Source: CAYRTD01 sp964595055
Lineage (GTDB): Bacteria > Bacteroidota > Bacteroidia > Bacteroidales > GCA-2748055
Direction: 5' to 3'
NCBI GenBank assembly: GCA_964595055.1
Contig: CAZQOV010000001.1
Location: forward strand, 12,038 to 76,037
Length of the DNA stretch: 64,000 nucleotides
Part shown: piece by piece, positions 27,104 to 36,584 of the stretch
How the letters are laid out: the number at the start of each line of letters is the position of its first letter
How positions within the stretch are numbered: position 1 is the first letter of the stretch
Notes under the pieces: model-generated
Database searches by the model: none
Told to the model about the DNA's origin: nothing
The model's input: the letters and a program-made list of their open reading frames with translations, nothing else
Program-made: the position numbers and the translations under genes

Positions 27104-27826
27104 TTAAAAAGGTTTCAGGTATTTATCATATATTTCCTGTGTTCGGTCAAGATGTTCTTTCATGATTCTGTAGGCTTCCTCATGATTTCCCACTCGAATG
27201 GCTTCAAGGATTTTTTTATGGTAATGCAGGGTATTCTCCTTTTCTCCTTCAATATTGGCATAGATATAATTCCTCATACGGGGAAGAAGAGAATAAATAG
27301 GTTCCATGGTAATCTGCATAATCGGATTCGCTGTAGATTTGGCAATGATCAGATGAAAACGATTATCAATATCAGCTTCTTTCTGAGTGTTATCCGGGTT
27401 GCAGACTTCAAAATCCCTTATGTTCTGTTCTAGCTCCCGAATGTCATCTTCGCTCCTGTTTTTAGCAGCAAGACGGGCGATTTCCGGTTCAAATAATCTC
27501 CGAACTTCGATAAATTGACTAAGCAGATTTCTGTCAAATTTTAAATCATAGTACAAATTGAGGGTATTAATCGCATCTTCAATGTTCAGTTCATTCACAT
27601 ACATGCCACTACCCTTATGAATTCGTATTAACCCCCTGGCGCTTAATCTCCTGAGAGCTTCTCTGAGTGCAGTACGACTTACCCCGAAAGATTCGCACAT
27701 TTCCCTCTCAGTAGGTAATTTTGAGCCTACAGCCAGTTTCTTCTCCCGAATTGCATTTTCAATAGTCCTTTCAATTTTCAGGCTAAGGGTTTGCTTGTTG
27801 CCAATATTTTGAAATATATCATCCAT
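27104..27826 (-). CDS. GntR-family transcriptional regulator, FCD (FadR/LldR) type
   Basis: This 240-residue regulator has a winged helix at the N-terminus (LPTEREMCESFGVSRTALRE, then GLIRIHKGSGMYV) and a helical FCD ligand-binding domain from about residue 85. The FCD metal-ligand pattern is visible in RRLFEPEIARLAA, DNRFHLIIAKSTANP and EAYRIMKEHLDRTQ. FCD regulators respond to small carboxylates, including lactate in LldR. It lies downstream of a large D-lactate-dehydrogenase-like gene on the same strand, so control of lactate or the amino-sugar locus is a reasonable inference. A TATCTTTG box 60 bases upstream suggests its own promoter. Confidence 0.92.
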   Translation of the reverse strand: MDDIFQNIGNKQTLSLKIERTIENAIREKKLAVGSKLPTEREMCESFGVSRTALREALRRLSARGLIRIHKGSGMYVNELNIEDAINTLNLYYDLKFDRNLLSQFIEVRRLFEPEIARLAAKNRSEDDIRELEQNIRDFEVCNPDNTQKEADIDNRFHLIIAKSTANPIMQITMEPIYSLLPRMRNYIYANIEGEKENTLHYHKKILEAIRVGNHEEAYRIMKEHLDRTQEIYDKYLKPF

Positions 27827-27885
27827 TATCCTAATATTTTTAGCCTGAAAAATTAAGTTTTTTAAAGCACAAAAATTTCATGGCG

Positions 27886-27893
27886 CAAAGATA
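27886..27893 (-). promoter_or_regulatory. Putative -7 box of the GntR gene
   Basis: Reading leftward, TATCTTTG matches TAnnTTTG exactly and is followed by GCGCC, about 60 bases before the start codon. The upstream DNA is an A/T homopolymer-like stretch without a clear -33 TTG. Confidence 0.5.
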
Positions 27894-28000
27894 CATTTTT
27901 TTTATTTTTTATTTTCCCTCTTAGTTTTAAACAGGAATAATCTATAATGTATTCAATCCTATAACTACACCTAAGGATTTGCTAACATATCTTAAGGTAA

Positions 28001-30871
28001 TCACAGGTTTACCCGGGAAGTTCCCTGATCATTTTGAATTAGCTCTTCCTTTGTACACTGGTTGATTAAGTAAAATATAGATTGATAACTGATCCCACTG
28101 ATGTTTGAAAGCCCGATTTCACAGGTTCTGCTGTTGGATATTCCGGACCTGCATTCCCCGATTTCTTTTTTCAGATTTCTTAATGCCCATTCATTCAATT
28201 CGGGAACTGAAAATCCTTTATCCCCGGCAAATCCGCAACATCCTACCTGTTCAGGGAAAACGGGTTGTTCGACACAGATTTCGGCAAGTTTTTTAAATTT
28301 TTCTTCAAGATTCATTTTAATGCTGCTACAGGTCACATGAAAAGCCATTTTCCCTTCCTGTTTTTTTATATCAAGTTTATCCAGTAAAAAATCATGAATA
28401 AACTCCACCGGTTCATAAAGGTCCAATTTTTTACTCATCTGCTTTCTCATTCGGTAAATGCAGGGACTTGTATCACAGAGTACGGGATATTTTCCATTGC
28501 AACTGCTTATTAACAATTCCCGCTCCAGTTCCTCGCATTTCTTATTGGCAATTTCGAAGAATCCCTTACTTTCCCAGGGCATGCCACAGCATAAATGGTT
28601 CATATTTTCAGGGAAAATTACCTGAAAACCTGCTCTGTTAAGTACCCTAAGGGTTACATTTACCAGTGAATCCATTGCTTTTTGATTTGATGACGGCCCC
28701 ATAGCCTGATTGATACAACTGGGGAAATACACGATCTTACCAGTTCTTTCTGTCTCACAGTTGGTCAAATATTTTTTATCCAGTACAGCAGGACCAGGCA
28801 TATGGGGATTCCATTGCGGAATTCTCTTCAGAGAAAGAGTTCTAACTCCCCGGGTAAAAAAACCAAAGTTTTTGGTTCCTAAGGTCTGATGAAAAAAATG
28901 AACCAATCCAAGTCCTTTTCGCATTGCACTGAGGGTCAGGCTAAGGTTATCACTCAGACCCTTTGCCACAGCCTGCGGGATTTTTCTGGTCTTATTGGTA
29001 TTGTTCCTCAGTTTTTTTATCAGCACGCCGGTATCGATATCCAGGGGACAAGTAACAGAGCATAGTCCATCGCCTGCACAGGTCTTGTCACCCATATATT
29101 TAAAAGCACGGCTTATTTCCCGGATCCGGTTATTGTGTTCATTCCTTCTTATTAGTTTTAATTCTCGCTGAACTACAATTCTTTGCCTGGCAGAAAGCGT
29201 TAAGCCTGTACTCAAACAACTGATCTCACAGAATCCACATTCTATGCATTTATCTACAGATTCATCCACCTCCGGAAATTGCTTGAAATTCTTGAGGTGG
29301 ATTTTTTCATCATCATTGATGATAACTCCGGGATTAAGGATATTCTCAGGATCAAATATCCTTTTGACTTCCTTCATATATTCATACAACTTTTCTCCCC
29401 ATTCATATTTAACGAAAGGAGCCATATTCAGGCCGGTTCCATGCTCTGCCTTTAATGATCCATTGTATTTTTTAACGATAAGTTCAGTGACCTTCTGAAT
29501 CAATCCTTCATATTGTTTCAGTTCAACCTGATCCTCAAAGTTTTGAGAAAAAATAAAATGCAGATTACCATCAAGTGCATGACCATAAATGACTGCATCT
29601 TCATAACCATTTTCATCAAGCAGGTTTCTGAGATCTCCGGCAGCCTCTGTTAATCGTTCCGTTCTGACCGCCACATCCTCAATTATAACCACTGTTCCGG
29701 GCTTTCTCATCCCTCCTGCCGAAGGAAAAACTCCTTTTCTTACTTTCCAGACTTCCAAAATTTCTTTGGGATCTCTGGTTAAGGTAAAATTTCTTTCCAG
29801 TTTGAAACCTGACAAGACTTTTTTAGTTTTACCGGTCATAACATCAAGTTCATCTTCACTTTCTGCCTCAAGATCAATCAGCAAGGCTGTAACTTCTGGA
29901 TGAAAATTCCGAATATATTCGGGAATTCCTTTTTGTCCTTCTACAGAAGCAAGGGCTTTTCGATCCATAAGTTCTATAGCAGGCACTCCGGCTTCTTTTA
30001 AAAGTGGAACAGCTTTACTTGCTTCAGTCGAATTGCAGAAATAAACAAGCGATGAAGCTCGGAAATTTTTCAGGGGAACCGTTTCAAAAACTGCCTCAGA
30101 AACAAACCCGAGGGTACCCTCCGAACCGACCATTAGGTGAAGAATAATATCGAAGGGATCATCAAAATCCACAAAAGAATTCATTCCATAACCGGTCGTA
30201 TTTTTAATACTGTATTTTTCTTTTATTAACTTAACCCCTTCAGGATCAGTTTTGATTTTATTTCTTAATTTTTCAATTCCAGAAATAATACCCGGCTTTT
30301 TTTGGGTGAATTGTTTCTTGCTCTCTTCATTGGAAGTGTCGAGCAAAGTACCGTCGTTAAAAATGATCCTTGCAGAACGAATGGTTGCATAAGAATTTGC
30401 ATGGATACCACAACTCATGCCACTGGCGTTATTAGCTACAATACCTCCTACCATAGCTGAATTGACAGAAGCAGGGTCGGGCCCGAATTTCATTCCGTAA
30501 GGTTTCAGTACCTGGTTGAGTCTCAATCCGGTGATTCCTGGCTGAGTTCTGACAAATTTACCCTTCTCCAGAACCTCTGTCTTGCTCCAATCGTCACCAG
30601 AAACCAGCATAAGAACAGAATCCGTAATGGCCTGACCCGATAATGATGTTCCCGCTGCACGGAATGTCAATGGAATATGCTTTTCCTTTAGTTTTTTAAT
30701 GATAAAAATGACCTCATCTTCATTTCCGGGTTTAACGATCATCTGCGGGATTTTTTTATAACATCCTGCATCAGCACTCCAGGCAATAAGAGAAAGAGAA
30801 TCGACCCATACCGAAGCCTTACCTGTTTTCCCAATGATGCTTTTGTATAAAGTTTTAATTTCCGGTTTCAT
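28001..30871 (-). CDS. FAD/Fe-S oxidoreductase, D-lactate dehydrogenase (Dld-II/YdiJ) type
   Basis: The ATG at 30871 gives 956 residues; a GTG at 30916 would add 15. The order is an N-terminal PCMH-type FAD domain (LTFRAAGTSLSGQAITDSVL), an FAD-oxidase C-terminal domain (YGHALDGNLHFIFSQNF, LKAEHGTGLNMAPFV), two Fe-S motifs near residues 542 (CIECGFCEISC) and 597 (CAGDGLCSVTCP), then two CCG motifs near 759 and 876. This is the layout of respiratory D-lactate dehydrogenase Dld-II and of YdiJ, which oxidises D-2-hydroxyglutarate. MurQ at the other end of the locus releases D-lactate, so D-lactate is the likely substrate. It follows the NagB fusion gene with a gap of about 110 bases. Confidence 0.85.
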   Translation of the reverse strand: MKPEIKTLYKSIIGKTGKASVWVDSLSLIAWSADAGCYKKIPQMIVKPGNEDEVIFIIKKLKEKHIPLTFRAAGTSLSGQAITDSVLMLVSGDDWSKTEVLEKGKFVRTQPGITGLRLNQVLKPYGMKFGPDPASVNSAMVGGIVANNASGMSCGIHANSYATIRSARIIFNDGTLLDTSNEESKKQFTQKKPGIISGIEKLRNKIKTDPEGVKLIKEKYSIKNTTGYGMNSFVDFDDPFDIILHLMVGSEGTLGFVSEAVFETVPLKNFRASSLVYFCNSTEASKAVPLLKEAGVPAIELMDRKALASVEGQKGIPEYIRNFHPEVTALLIDLEAESEDELDVMTGKTKKVLSGFKLERNFTLTRDPKEILEVWKVRKGVFPSAGGMRKPGTVVIIEDVAVRTERLTEAAGDLRNLLDENGYEDAVIYGHALDGNLHFIFSQNFEDQVELKQYEGLIQKVTELIVKKYNGSLKAEHGTGLNMAPFVKYEWGEKLYEYMKEVKRIFDPENILNPGVIINDDEKIHLKNFKQFPEVDESVDKCIECGFCEISCLSTGLTLSARQRIVVQRELKLIRRNEHNNRIREISRAFKYMGDKTCAGDGLCSVTCPLDIDTGVLIKKLRNNTNKTRKIPQAVAKGLSDNLSLTLSAMRKGLGLVHFFHQTLGTKNFGFFTRGVRTLSLKRIPQWNPHMPGPAVLDKKYLTNCETERTGKIVYFPSCINQAMGPSSNQKAMDSLVNVTLRVLNRAGFQVIFPENMNHLCCGMPWESKGFFEIANKKCEELERELLISSCNGKYPVLCDTSPCIYRMRKQMSKKLDLYEPVEFIHDFLLDKLDIKKQEGKMAFHVTCSSIKMNLEEKFKKLAEICVEQPVFPEQVGCCGFAGDKGFSVPELNEWALRNLKKEIGECRSGISNSRTCEIGLSNISGISYQSIFYLINQCTKEELIQNDQGTSRVNL

Positions 30872-30981
30872 AACAGGAGATTTTGTAACATTCCTATCGG
30901 CTTTTTTTTGACGCACAGCTACTCATAATGATTGCCAAATAATTCATAACGTGCTTATTTGTTTTAATTAACCTGTGCAAA

Positions 30982-33303
30982 TTAGCGTACTACTCCTTCC
31001 ATGGTCTTTTCCAGTTCCCGGGCATGTTCAAGGAACTCTTTTGCATTCATTTCCTTGAAAAAGAGCAAACCATGGGTAGTACGTATTCTCGGACTCTCAT
31101 TTTGATAAAAATAATCCTTACCCAGAATTAACTGTATATCCTTTAACTGATCCACCCAGATGTTCTTGGCAAGTTCTGAGAATTTACCATCCAGCATATA
31201 ACTAGGGAATGAAGCGTCTACCTGGCTCAGATAGCAGTTGGTAAAGGCATTGTCCATTACTGCGATAGCATTGAGAGACACCGGAACAATTACATTTGCT
31301 TCTGCTGCATGAAAGCGGAACCAAACATTTCTATATCCCCAGATCCGCAGTTGGGAAAGGTCTTCTTCTTTCTGCCAGAGCCTTACCGCTTCAGCTATGG
31401 CCTGTAAAACCTTATAATGTGTATCGGGGCCACTCCCTTCCGGATCAAATGCAAGACTGATGACGGTAGGCTTTAGTTCTTTTAATTGTTCCAGGATGGG
31501 TGCAACATCTCTCTCCCTTTCGGGTTGCTCGGTGAATATATCCCCGGTATAGAAACCTAATCTCAAATGATGTACGTTCTTCACCTGGAAACCAAAATGA
31601 GCCCATACCAGTTCCTCTTCAAACTCTCTTATCATACCTTTAAGTTTCTGGATATGTGGAGGATTTTTCTGTCCGTCATAACTGTTTCTCAAAATGGAAA
31701 GAATATCATCAATTTTATTTCTTAATTCCATAACATTTTTCACCCCATGAATTTCAGTAATGGCTCTCACCACCCTGTGGCTTAATCCGCGAATTCTTTC
31801 ATAAGGTTCACCGGAAGCCACCCTGGTCAGATAATGGTAAACATCCTTGTCCCATTTGTATCGATAGCCTTTATGGAAGAAATCAGGGTATTTCGTCATC
31901 TGTATTAAATTATTATCCAGAAAATCCTTGGTGTCCATCAGAACATCGATTACAAAATCATTGGTAACGGCAGTGAATCCGCTGGTCAAAACAGAAAAAT
32001 GTGCCTGATTGGTTTCTTCTCTTGAAAGCCTGTGAACATGAGGAAGCATTCCCAACATTACATCATCATGATGAGGTCCTGTATGATAATACATCTGATT
32101 GCTTTCTCCTTCACATCCTTTATTCAATTTGGATTTGATGCTTTCAATAACCTCTTCCACCATTTTCAGACTTAGATTCGGATTTAACCTGCAGAAAGGA
32201 TCACTTTTCAGGTCTTCAATGGTCAGCCGATGAGCATATTTATGCAATCTTTTGCACAGCCCAAGCACAGCACGTTCGCTTTTTTCCTGGGTCCACTCCC
32301 CTTCCTCATAATAATTCTTTACCAGATCGGTAAGTTTTATGGCCGCTCCGCGCGTAAGATAAAAGCAACTGTTCTTAAGTTTCTGAAGAACAGTCGCCGG
32401 GTAAACATTCGTTTGCTCATTCTCAAGTGCATCCTGAATAACATCTGCTTTGGCCTCTCCTGCCGCAAATATGATGGCAACCGCATCGGGGTTATACGTA
32501 ATGGTCTCCAGGCCTACGGTAATCGCAAGCCTGTTTTTTGAAACCTCAATTCCCCCCAGATCTGTTGCTGCCTGAGCCTGGGTCTCAAAATTTGTCGGGG
32601 TAAGCCGGGTGGTGGAAAACCGGTCTGATCCTCTCACATTAAAAGCTATATGACCGTCAGGACCTATACCTCCGAGGAAGAAACCAATTCCTCCCTTTTC
32701 CCTGATTTTTTGCTCATATTCCGTACACCAATCATCGATCATGAAAATTGATTTTTGCTGAATCTTTTCCATCGCCCCCTTTGCTTCCCGATACCGTAGG
32801 GAAAGATCAACTATATTATCAGGAAACACTTCTGTAAAATGTTTCCCTTCATATAAGGGAATTTCATCGCAATTGATCAGCAGGGAATTTTTCGGATCCA
32901 ACCCAAAATCCCTTACATAGAAATTCATAACATAATGGTAAAAACTATTATGCTGTTCAGAGCTTATGGGATAAAACTCATCAATCTGCACGAAAGAGAG
33001 ATCTTTTAAAACCGGTTTTTGATCAATCTCAAGTCCGTAATGCTTTCTTAAGGCATTAATATCTTTTGAATTCCAGTTATCCAAAATATGTTTTGTCCAC
33101 TTAATAAAGTATTCAGGAGTTTTTCCTGTAGGCAAGCTGATCACACCCTTAGGATTTTCATTTACCCATTCCAAAAAACGCAGAGCAGTAAAAAACCCCA
33201 TCTTGGGAAAATTATCGACTAAAATATAGGGAATATGTGTACTGTAACTATTTTGTTTCGATAGTTCAAAGAAGCGTTGCTCAACTTTCGATTTGAATTT
33301 CAT
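30982..33303 (-). CDS. nagB: Glucosamine-6-phosphate deaminase fused to a PIG-L-like deacetylase domain
   Basis: This 773-residue protein has two parts. Residues about 25-330 are NagB, with SLPTGKTPEYFIKW, FVQIDEFYPIS, GGIGPDGHIAFNVRGSDRFS and TRLTPTNFE. NagB converts glucosamine-6-phosphate to fructose-6-phosphate and ammonia. From about 395 there is a PIG-L/LmbE-like domain with the metal-site motif GPHHDDVMLGMLPHV near 405 and a late His in SGPDTHYKVLQA. The usual Glu/Asp after the DD pair is changed. Long NagB proteins of this kind occur in Bacteroidota. The second domain may deacetylate GlcNAc-6-phosphate or another amino sugar, but that is inference. It lies 18 bases after the AmpG-like gene. 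Confidence 0.9.
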   Translation of the reverse strand: MKFKSKVEQRFFELSKQNSYSTHIPYILVDNFPKMGFFTALRFLEWVNENPKGVISLPTGKTPEYFIKWTKHILDNWNSKDINALRKHYGLEIDQKPVLKDLSFVQIDEFYPISSEQHNSFYHYVMNFYVRDFGLDPKNSLLINCDEIPLYEGKHFTEVFPDNIVDLSLRYREAKGAMEKIQQKSIFMIDDWCTEYEQKIREKGGIGFFLGGIGPDGHIAFNVRGSDRFSTTRLTPTNFETQAQAATDLGGIEVSKNRLAITVGLETITYNPDAVAIIFAAGEAKADVIQDALENEQTNVYPATVLQKLKNSCFYLTRGAAIKLTDLVKNYYEEGEWTQEKSERAVLGLCKRLHKYAHRLTIEDLKSDPFCRLNPNLSLKMVEEVIESIKSKLNKGCEGESNQMYYHTGPHHDDVMLGMLPHVHRLSREETNQAHFSVLTSGFTAVTNDFVIDVLMDTKDFLDNNLIQMTKYPDFFHKGYRYKWDKDVYHYLTRVASGEPYERIRGLSHRVVRAITEIHGVKNVMELRNKIDDILSILRNSYDGQKNPPHIQKLKGMIREFEEELVWAHFGFQVKNVHHLRLGFYTGDIFTEQPERERDVAPILEQLKELKPTVISLAFDPEGSGPDTHYKVLQAIAEAVRLWQKEEDLSQLRIWGYRNVWFRFHAAEANVIVPVSLNAIAVMDNAFTNCYLSQVDASFPSYMLDGKFSELAKNIWVDQLKDIQLILGKDYFYQNESPRIRTTHGLLFFKEMNAKEFLEHARELEKTMEGVVR

Positions 33304-33321
33304 AGCTCTGAATTTTAATTG

Positions 33322-35187
33322 TTATTTATCATTTTCTTTTTTCCCGAAAGCAGGATCAATATTTAAAAACGGAATCACAAGAAAACTGGGTATGGTGCAG
33401 ATCATCACCCATAAAAAGAAATTCTGATACCCTATAATCTCCTGCAACCAACCACTGATCATTCCGGGAATCATCATTCCCAGTGCCATAAATCCGGTAG
33501 TTATAGCGAAGTGAGCAGTTTTGTGCTTACCTTCGGAAACATAAATCATATACAGCATATAGGCGGTAAATCCGAATCCGTATCCGAACTGTTCAATGGC
33601 AATTGAACTGCCAATAATCCAAAGTGAAGATGGCATGTAAAAAGACAAAAACACATACATTAGATTTGGTAGATTCATGGCCATAACCATCCACCAGATC
33701 CAATATTTCAGACCTCTGCGCGAAGCCGCAATTCCTCCGATGATTCCCCCGAGAGAGAGGGAAAGCATTCCCATGGTACCGTAAAGTAAGCCCAGATCCC
33801 CGGTGGTCAAACCCAGCCCGTTCATTTCCCGGGAGTCAAGAAGAAAAGGAGAAGCCAGTTTAACCAATTGAGATTCACCTAATCTGTATACCAGGAGAAA
33901 TAGTAGGATTACCCCAATGTTTTTTTTCTTAAAGAATTTTACAAAGGTCTCAAGAAATTCACTTAAAAGGCTTCTTCCTTCTGTTTTATTAGGCTTATCA
34001 TCCAAAGGCTTGGGTAAAATCAAACGATGATAGAGAAAAAAGACCAAAAATATTATCGCAATAATTACGAAGACTATAGTCCAGGCCAGGGGAATATTTC
34101 CAGAAAGTCCTTTGAACATGGCTTTTGCATTATCATCCAGTTGAGCATCCAGTTGAAATGCGGCAAATGCCGGAACATTCCAATTTTCGGAAGTAAATTC
34201 ATAACGGTAACTTTTAATAAGACCGATACTTTTGTCCCCCCGTTCATGAGTAAAGTTTAAAACTATTGTCTCCCCTTTCTCCGGAGGTTTGCTGAGATAA
34301 AAATAAGTATACCCAACATTTCCAGCCTTGGATTGCTCAGCTTCCGGAGTATCCCTGTAAAAGGTTTTTTTAAGAAACCGTTCAAGAGGAGCAGTAAGGG
34401 TCCTTCTCCACCATGTATCGCCTTTAGAAACCTGGGCTATTTCTTTCTCTGCTTTATAAAATCCATTATTTATGTTCCACTGTTCTATTTTTTCCAGTAA
34501 TTCATTCGTCTTCTCTTTATCTCTTTTTTCGGTGGAGATTTTTATGTCCTTTTCACTTACAATGTAAAGGGTTGAGGAATTCGGTGGTATTTTGATGTTC
34601 TGAGGTTGAAATTCAAGCTCCCCGGGTTTACTATTTGTCAACGCCTCAACACTCACATTGATCGGGGGAAGACCGGTTTGGGCTTCAAAATATCCGGCAA
34701 AAATAACAAGAAGACCCTGTCCGGTAAGCATGGCAAAACGATAAAAAGTACTTCTGATGCCTACAAAGAATGCCTGATCGTGCCTGGATAAACCGAGCAT
34801 ATAGAACCCATCGGCAGCAATGTCGTGGGTGGCAGAACTAAAAGCAAGCAACCAGAAAAAAGCCAGGGTATATTGAAAAAAGTTCGGAACGGGTATGGTA
34901 AATGCAACACCTGCCAGGCCTGCTCCAATAAACAGTTGCATAATTATGATCCAGAAACGCTTTGTTTTGAAAATATCAACAATCGGACTCCAGAGTGGCT
35001 TAATGACCCAAGGAAGGTATAACCAACTGGTATACAGTGCTATATCACTATTAGACACTCCCATCCTCTTATAAAAAATAACGGAGAGAGTCATTACAAT
35101 AACATAAGGAATTCCCTCGGCAAAATAGAGAGAGGGAACCCAGAACCATGCATTCCTTGAATTGTTTTTATTGGCATTTACACTCAT
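33322..35187 (-). CDS. AmpG-like MFS transporter with large inserted domain
   Basis: This 621-residue protein is much longer than a usual 12-helix MFS carrier. The first five or so helices start with WFWVPSLYFAEGIPYVIVMT, typical of the AmpG/PAT branch, which imports anhydro-muropeptides. Between about residues 172 and 358 there is a soluble insertion rich in polar residues and predicted beta strands (TLYIVSEKDIKIST, YTYFYLSKPPEKGETIVLNF). It is followed by a new membrane helix and the C-terminal half. The insertion lies after helices that should place it outside the cytoplasm, but I cannot fix topology. Neighbours (SpoIID, NagB, and MurQ across the locus) support a cell-wall sugar substrate. 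Confidence 0.8.
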   Translation of the reverse strand: MSVNANKNNSRNAWFWVPSLYFAEGIPYVIVMTLSVIFYKRMGVSNSDIALYTSWLYLPWVIKPLWSPIVDIFKTKRFWIIIMQLFIGAGLAGVAFTIPVPNFFQYTLAFFWLLAFSSATHDIAADGFYMLGLSRHDQAFFVGIRSTFYRFAMLTGQGLLVIFAGYFEAQTGLPPINVSVEALTNSKPGELEFQPQNIKIPPNSSTLYIVSEKDIKISTEKRDKEKTNELLEKIEQWNINNGFYKAEKEIAQVSKGDTWWRRTLTAPLERFLKKTFYRDTPEAEQSKAGNVGYTYFYLSKPPEKGETIVLNFTHERGDKSIGLIKSYRYEFTSENWNVPAFAAFQLDAQLDDNAKAMFKGLSGNIPLAWTIVFVIIAIIFLVFFLYHRLILPKPLDDKPNKTEGRSLLSEFLETFVKFFKKKNIGVILLFLLVYRLGESQLVKLASPFLLDSREMNGLGLTTGDLGLLYGTMGMLSLSLGGIIGGIAASRRGLKYWIWWMVMAMNLPNLMYVFLSFYMPSSLWIIGSSIAIEQFGYGFGFTAYMLYMIYVSEGKHKTAHFAITTGFMALGMMIPGMISGWLQEIIGYQNFFLWVMICTIPSFLVIPFLNIDPAFGKKENDK

Positions 35188-35218
35188 AATATAATCTGCT
35201 TACCAAAAGATTAAGTAT

Positions 35219-36556
35219 TCAGCTGTAGAGTTTACTGATCTCAGCACCCCGGTAATAATGCCGGAGGATTTCCTGATGAGAATATCCCTTTTCCCCCATT
35301 ACGGCTGCACCAATCTGGCACAAGCCAACCCCATGGCCCCAGCCTGCTCCCTTCAGGATAAATTTTTCGGGAACCCCCTCTTGTTCTCCCTCTTTTTCAA
35401 CGATGAATGCCGAACTTTTGAGATGAGAGTCACTTAACCAGCGACGAATAACCAGTTCTTTTCCAATCACCATTTCTTTCTTCTCACCCTGTATTTTTAA
35501 CTTTATCAACCTACCGGAATGTCCCCTTTCTAAAGGTACAAGATCCCTTATTCTCCCAAAATCAATTCCCGAACGCCTGTAAATAAGCTCAGCCAACTTC
35601 TTCTGATCATATTGGACTTTCCATCGATAATAGTTCTTTTCAGAGCGATCATAATCATTTAAAACCTGTTGGAGAATATTTACATCTTTCGTGTCGCAAA
35701 AAGCCGGCGGCGGGTCGATAATGAACTGTTTTACCTGTTCTTCATTCCTGAGATCTCCGGTATCAACCGAATCATCTTTATAATCTGTCACAGGGACAAG
35801 GTAAGGATGCTCAACGGGTTCCCAGCAGCTTTCAAATCGTTCCGATTTACCTCCGCATGCCTTTGAATAACGGGTATCGCAAATTTCACCATCAAACGTC
35901 AGCACCCTGCCGTATGTTTCATTTACTGCCTCAATCACGCGGGGATTCGTAATCTTGGTTATTCCCTGGTAACGTTGACAATGATCATCAGCACAAACAT
36001 GAAACTCCTGATGATCTTCCTTATTGTACCAATATATATACTCCTCTTCTGAAGGATTTAAATCCTTTCGAGTATTCGTCTTTTTTTCTCTATCAGTATG
36101 GAGCTGGGCCATCAACCAGCTTCTGGAAATAATCGCATGAGCTTTTAAAAGTTCAGGGGAACTTTCGGCACTCATTTCTGAGGAAATAACACTGATCAAA
36201 TAGTTTTCGACAGGAATGATATTGATAACCTGAATATCCTCTCCCCTTTGAAACAGTTTAAGCGCTCCGCGAAATCTCTGAACTTCACTTTGTTCCCAGT
36301 GAAAATCAATACCTATAACCACATTACTCATTTCAAAATAATCGGAAGAAATATTACAGGGTACAAAAATGACCTTCCGGGTATAATTCAATATTCTATC
36401 CTCATTTTTGATGAGGATCTCTCCATTCTTTATTTCAGCTATGCAAGATCCATAACAGTTGGAAGAAGTACCACTTATTTCAAATTTTCCTGCCAGACGA
36501 AATTCAATTCTTTTGGCCTTAAGAATCCCGACCTGAACATTCGGCGAGCTGTTCAT
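35219..36556 (-). CDS. SpoIID/LytB-domain protein (putative glycan lytic enzyme)
   Basis: The ATG at 36556 is preferred to a TTG at 36565, giving 445 residues. The SpoIID core has the catalytic-Glu segment VENYLISVISSEMSAESSPE near residue 120, AIISRSWLMAQL after it, TYGRVLTFDGE, KACGGKSERFE and the closing GAGWGHGVGLCQIGAAVM. SpoIID of Bacillus is a lytic transglycosylase that cleaves peptide-free glycan. The protein has no visible signal peptide or membrane helix, which is odd for a wall enzyme and could mean cytoplasmic action on imported fragments. It lies 31 bases upstream of the AmpG-like gene in the same operon. Confidence 0.87.
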   Translation of the reverse strand: MNSSPNVQVGILKAKRIEFRLAGKFEISGTSSNCYGSCIAEIKNGEILIKNEDRILNYTRKVIFVPCNISSDYFEMSNVVIGIDFHWEQSEVQRFRGALKLFQRGEDIQVINIIPVENYLISVISSEMSAESSPELLKAHAIISRSWLMAQLHTDREKKTNTRKDLNPSEEEYIYWYNKEDHQEFHVCADDHCQRYQGITKITNPRVIEAVNETYGRVLTFDGEICDTRYSKACGGKSERFESCWEPVEHPYLVPVTDYKDDSVDTGDLRNEEQVKQFIIDPPPAFCDTKDVNILQQVLNDYDRSEKNYYRWKVQYDQKKLAELIYRRSGIDFGRIRDLVPLERGHSGRLIKLKIQGEKKEMVIGKELVIRRWLSDSHLKSSAFIVEKEGEQEGVPEKFILKGAGWGHGVGLCQIGAAVMGEKGYSHQEILRHYYRGAEISKLYS

Positions 36557-36584
36557 ATGAAACAATTTATAAGGTTAAAAAATC

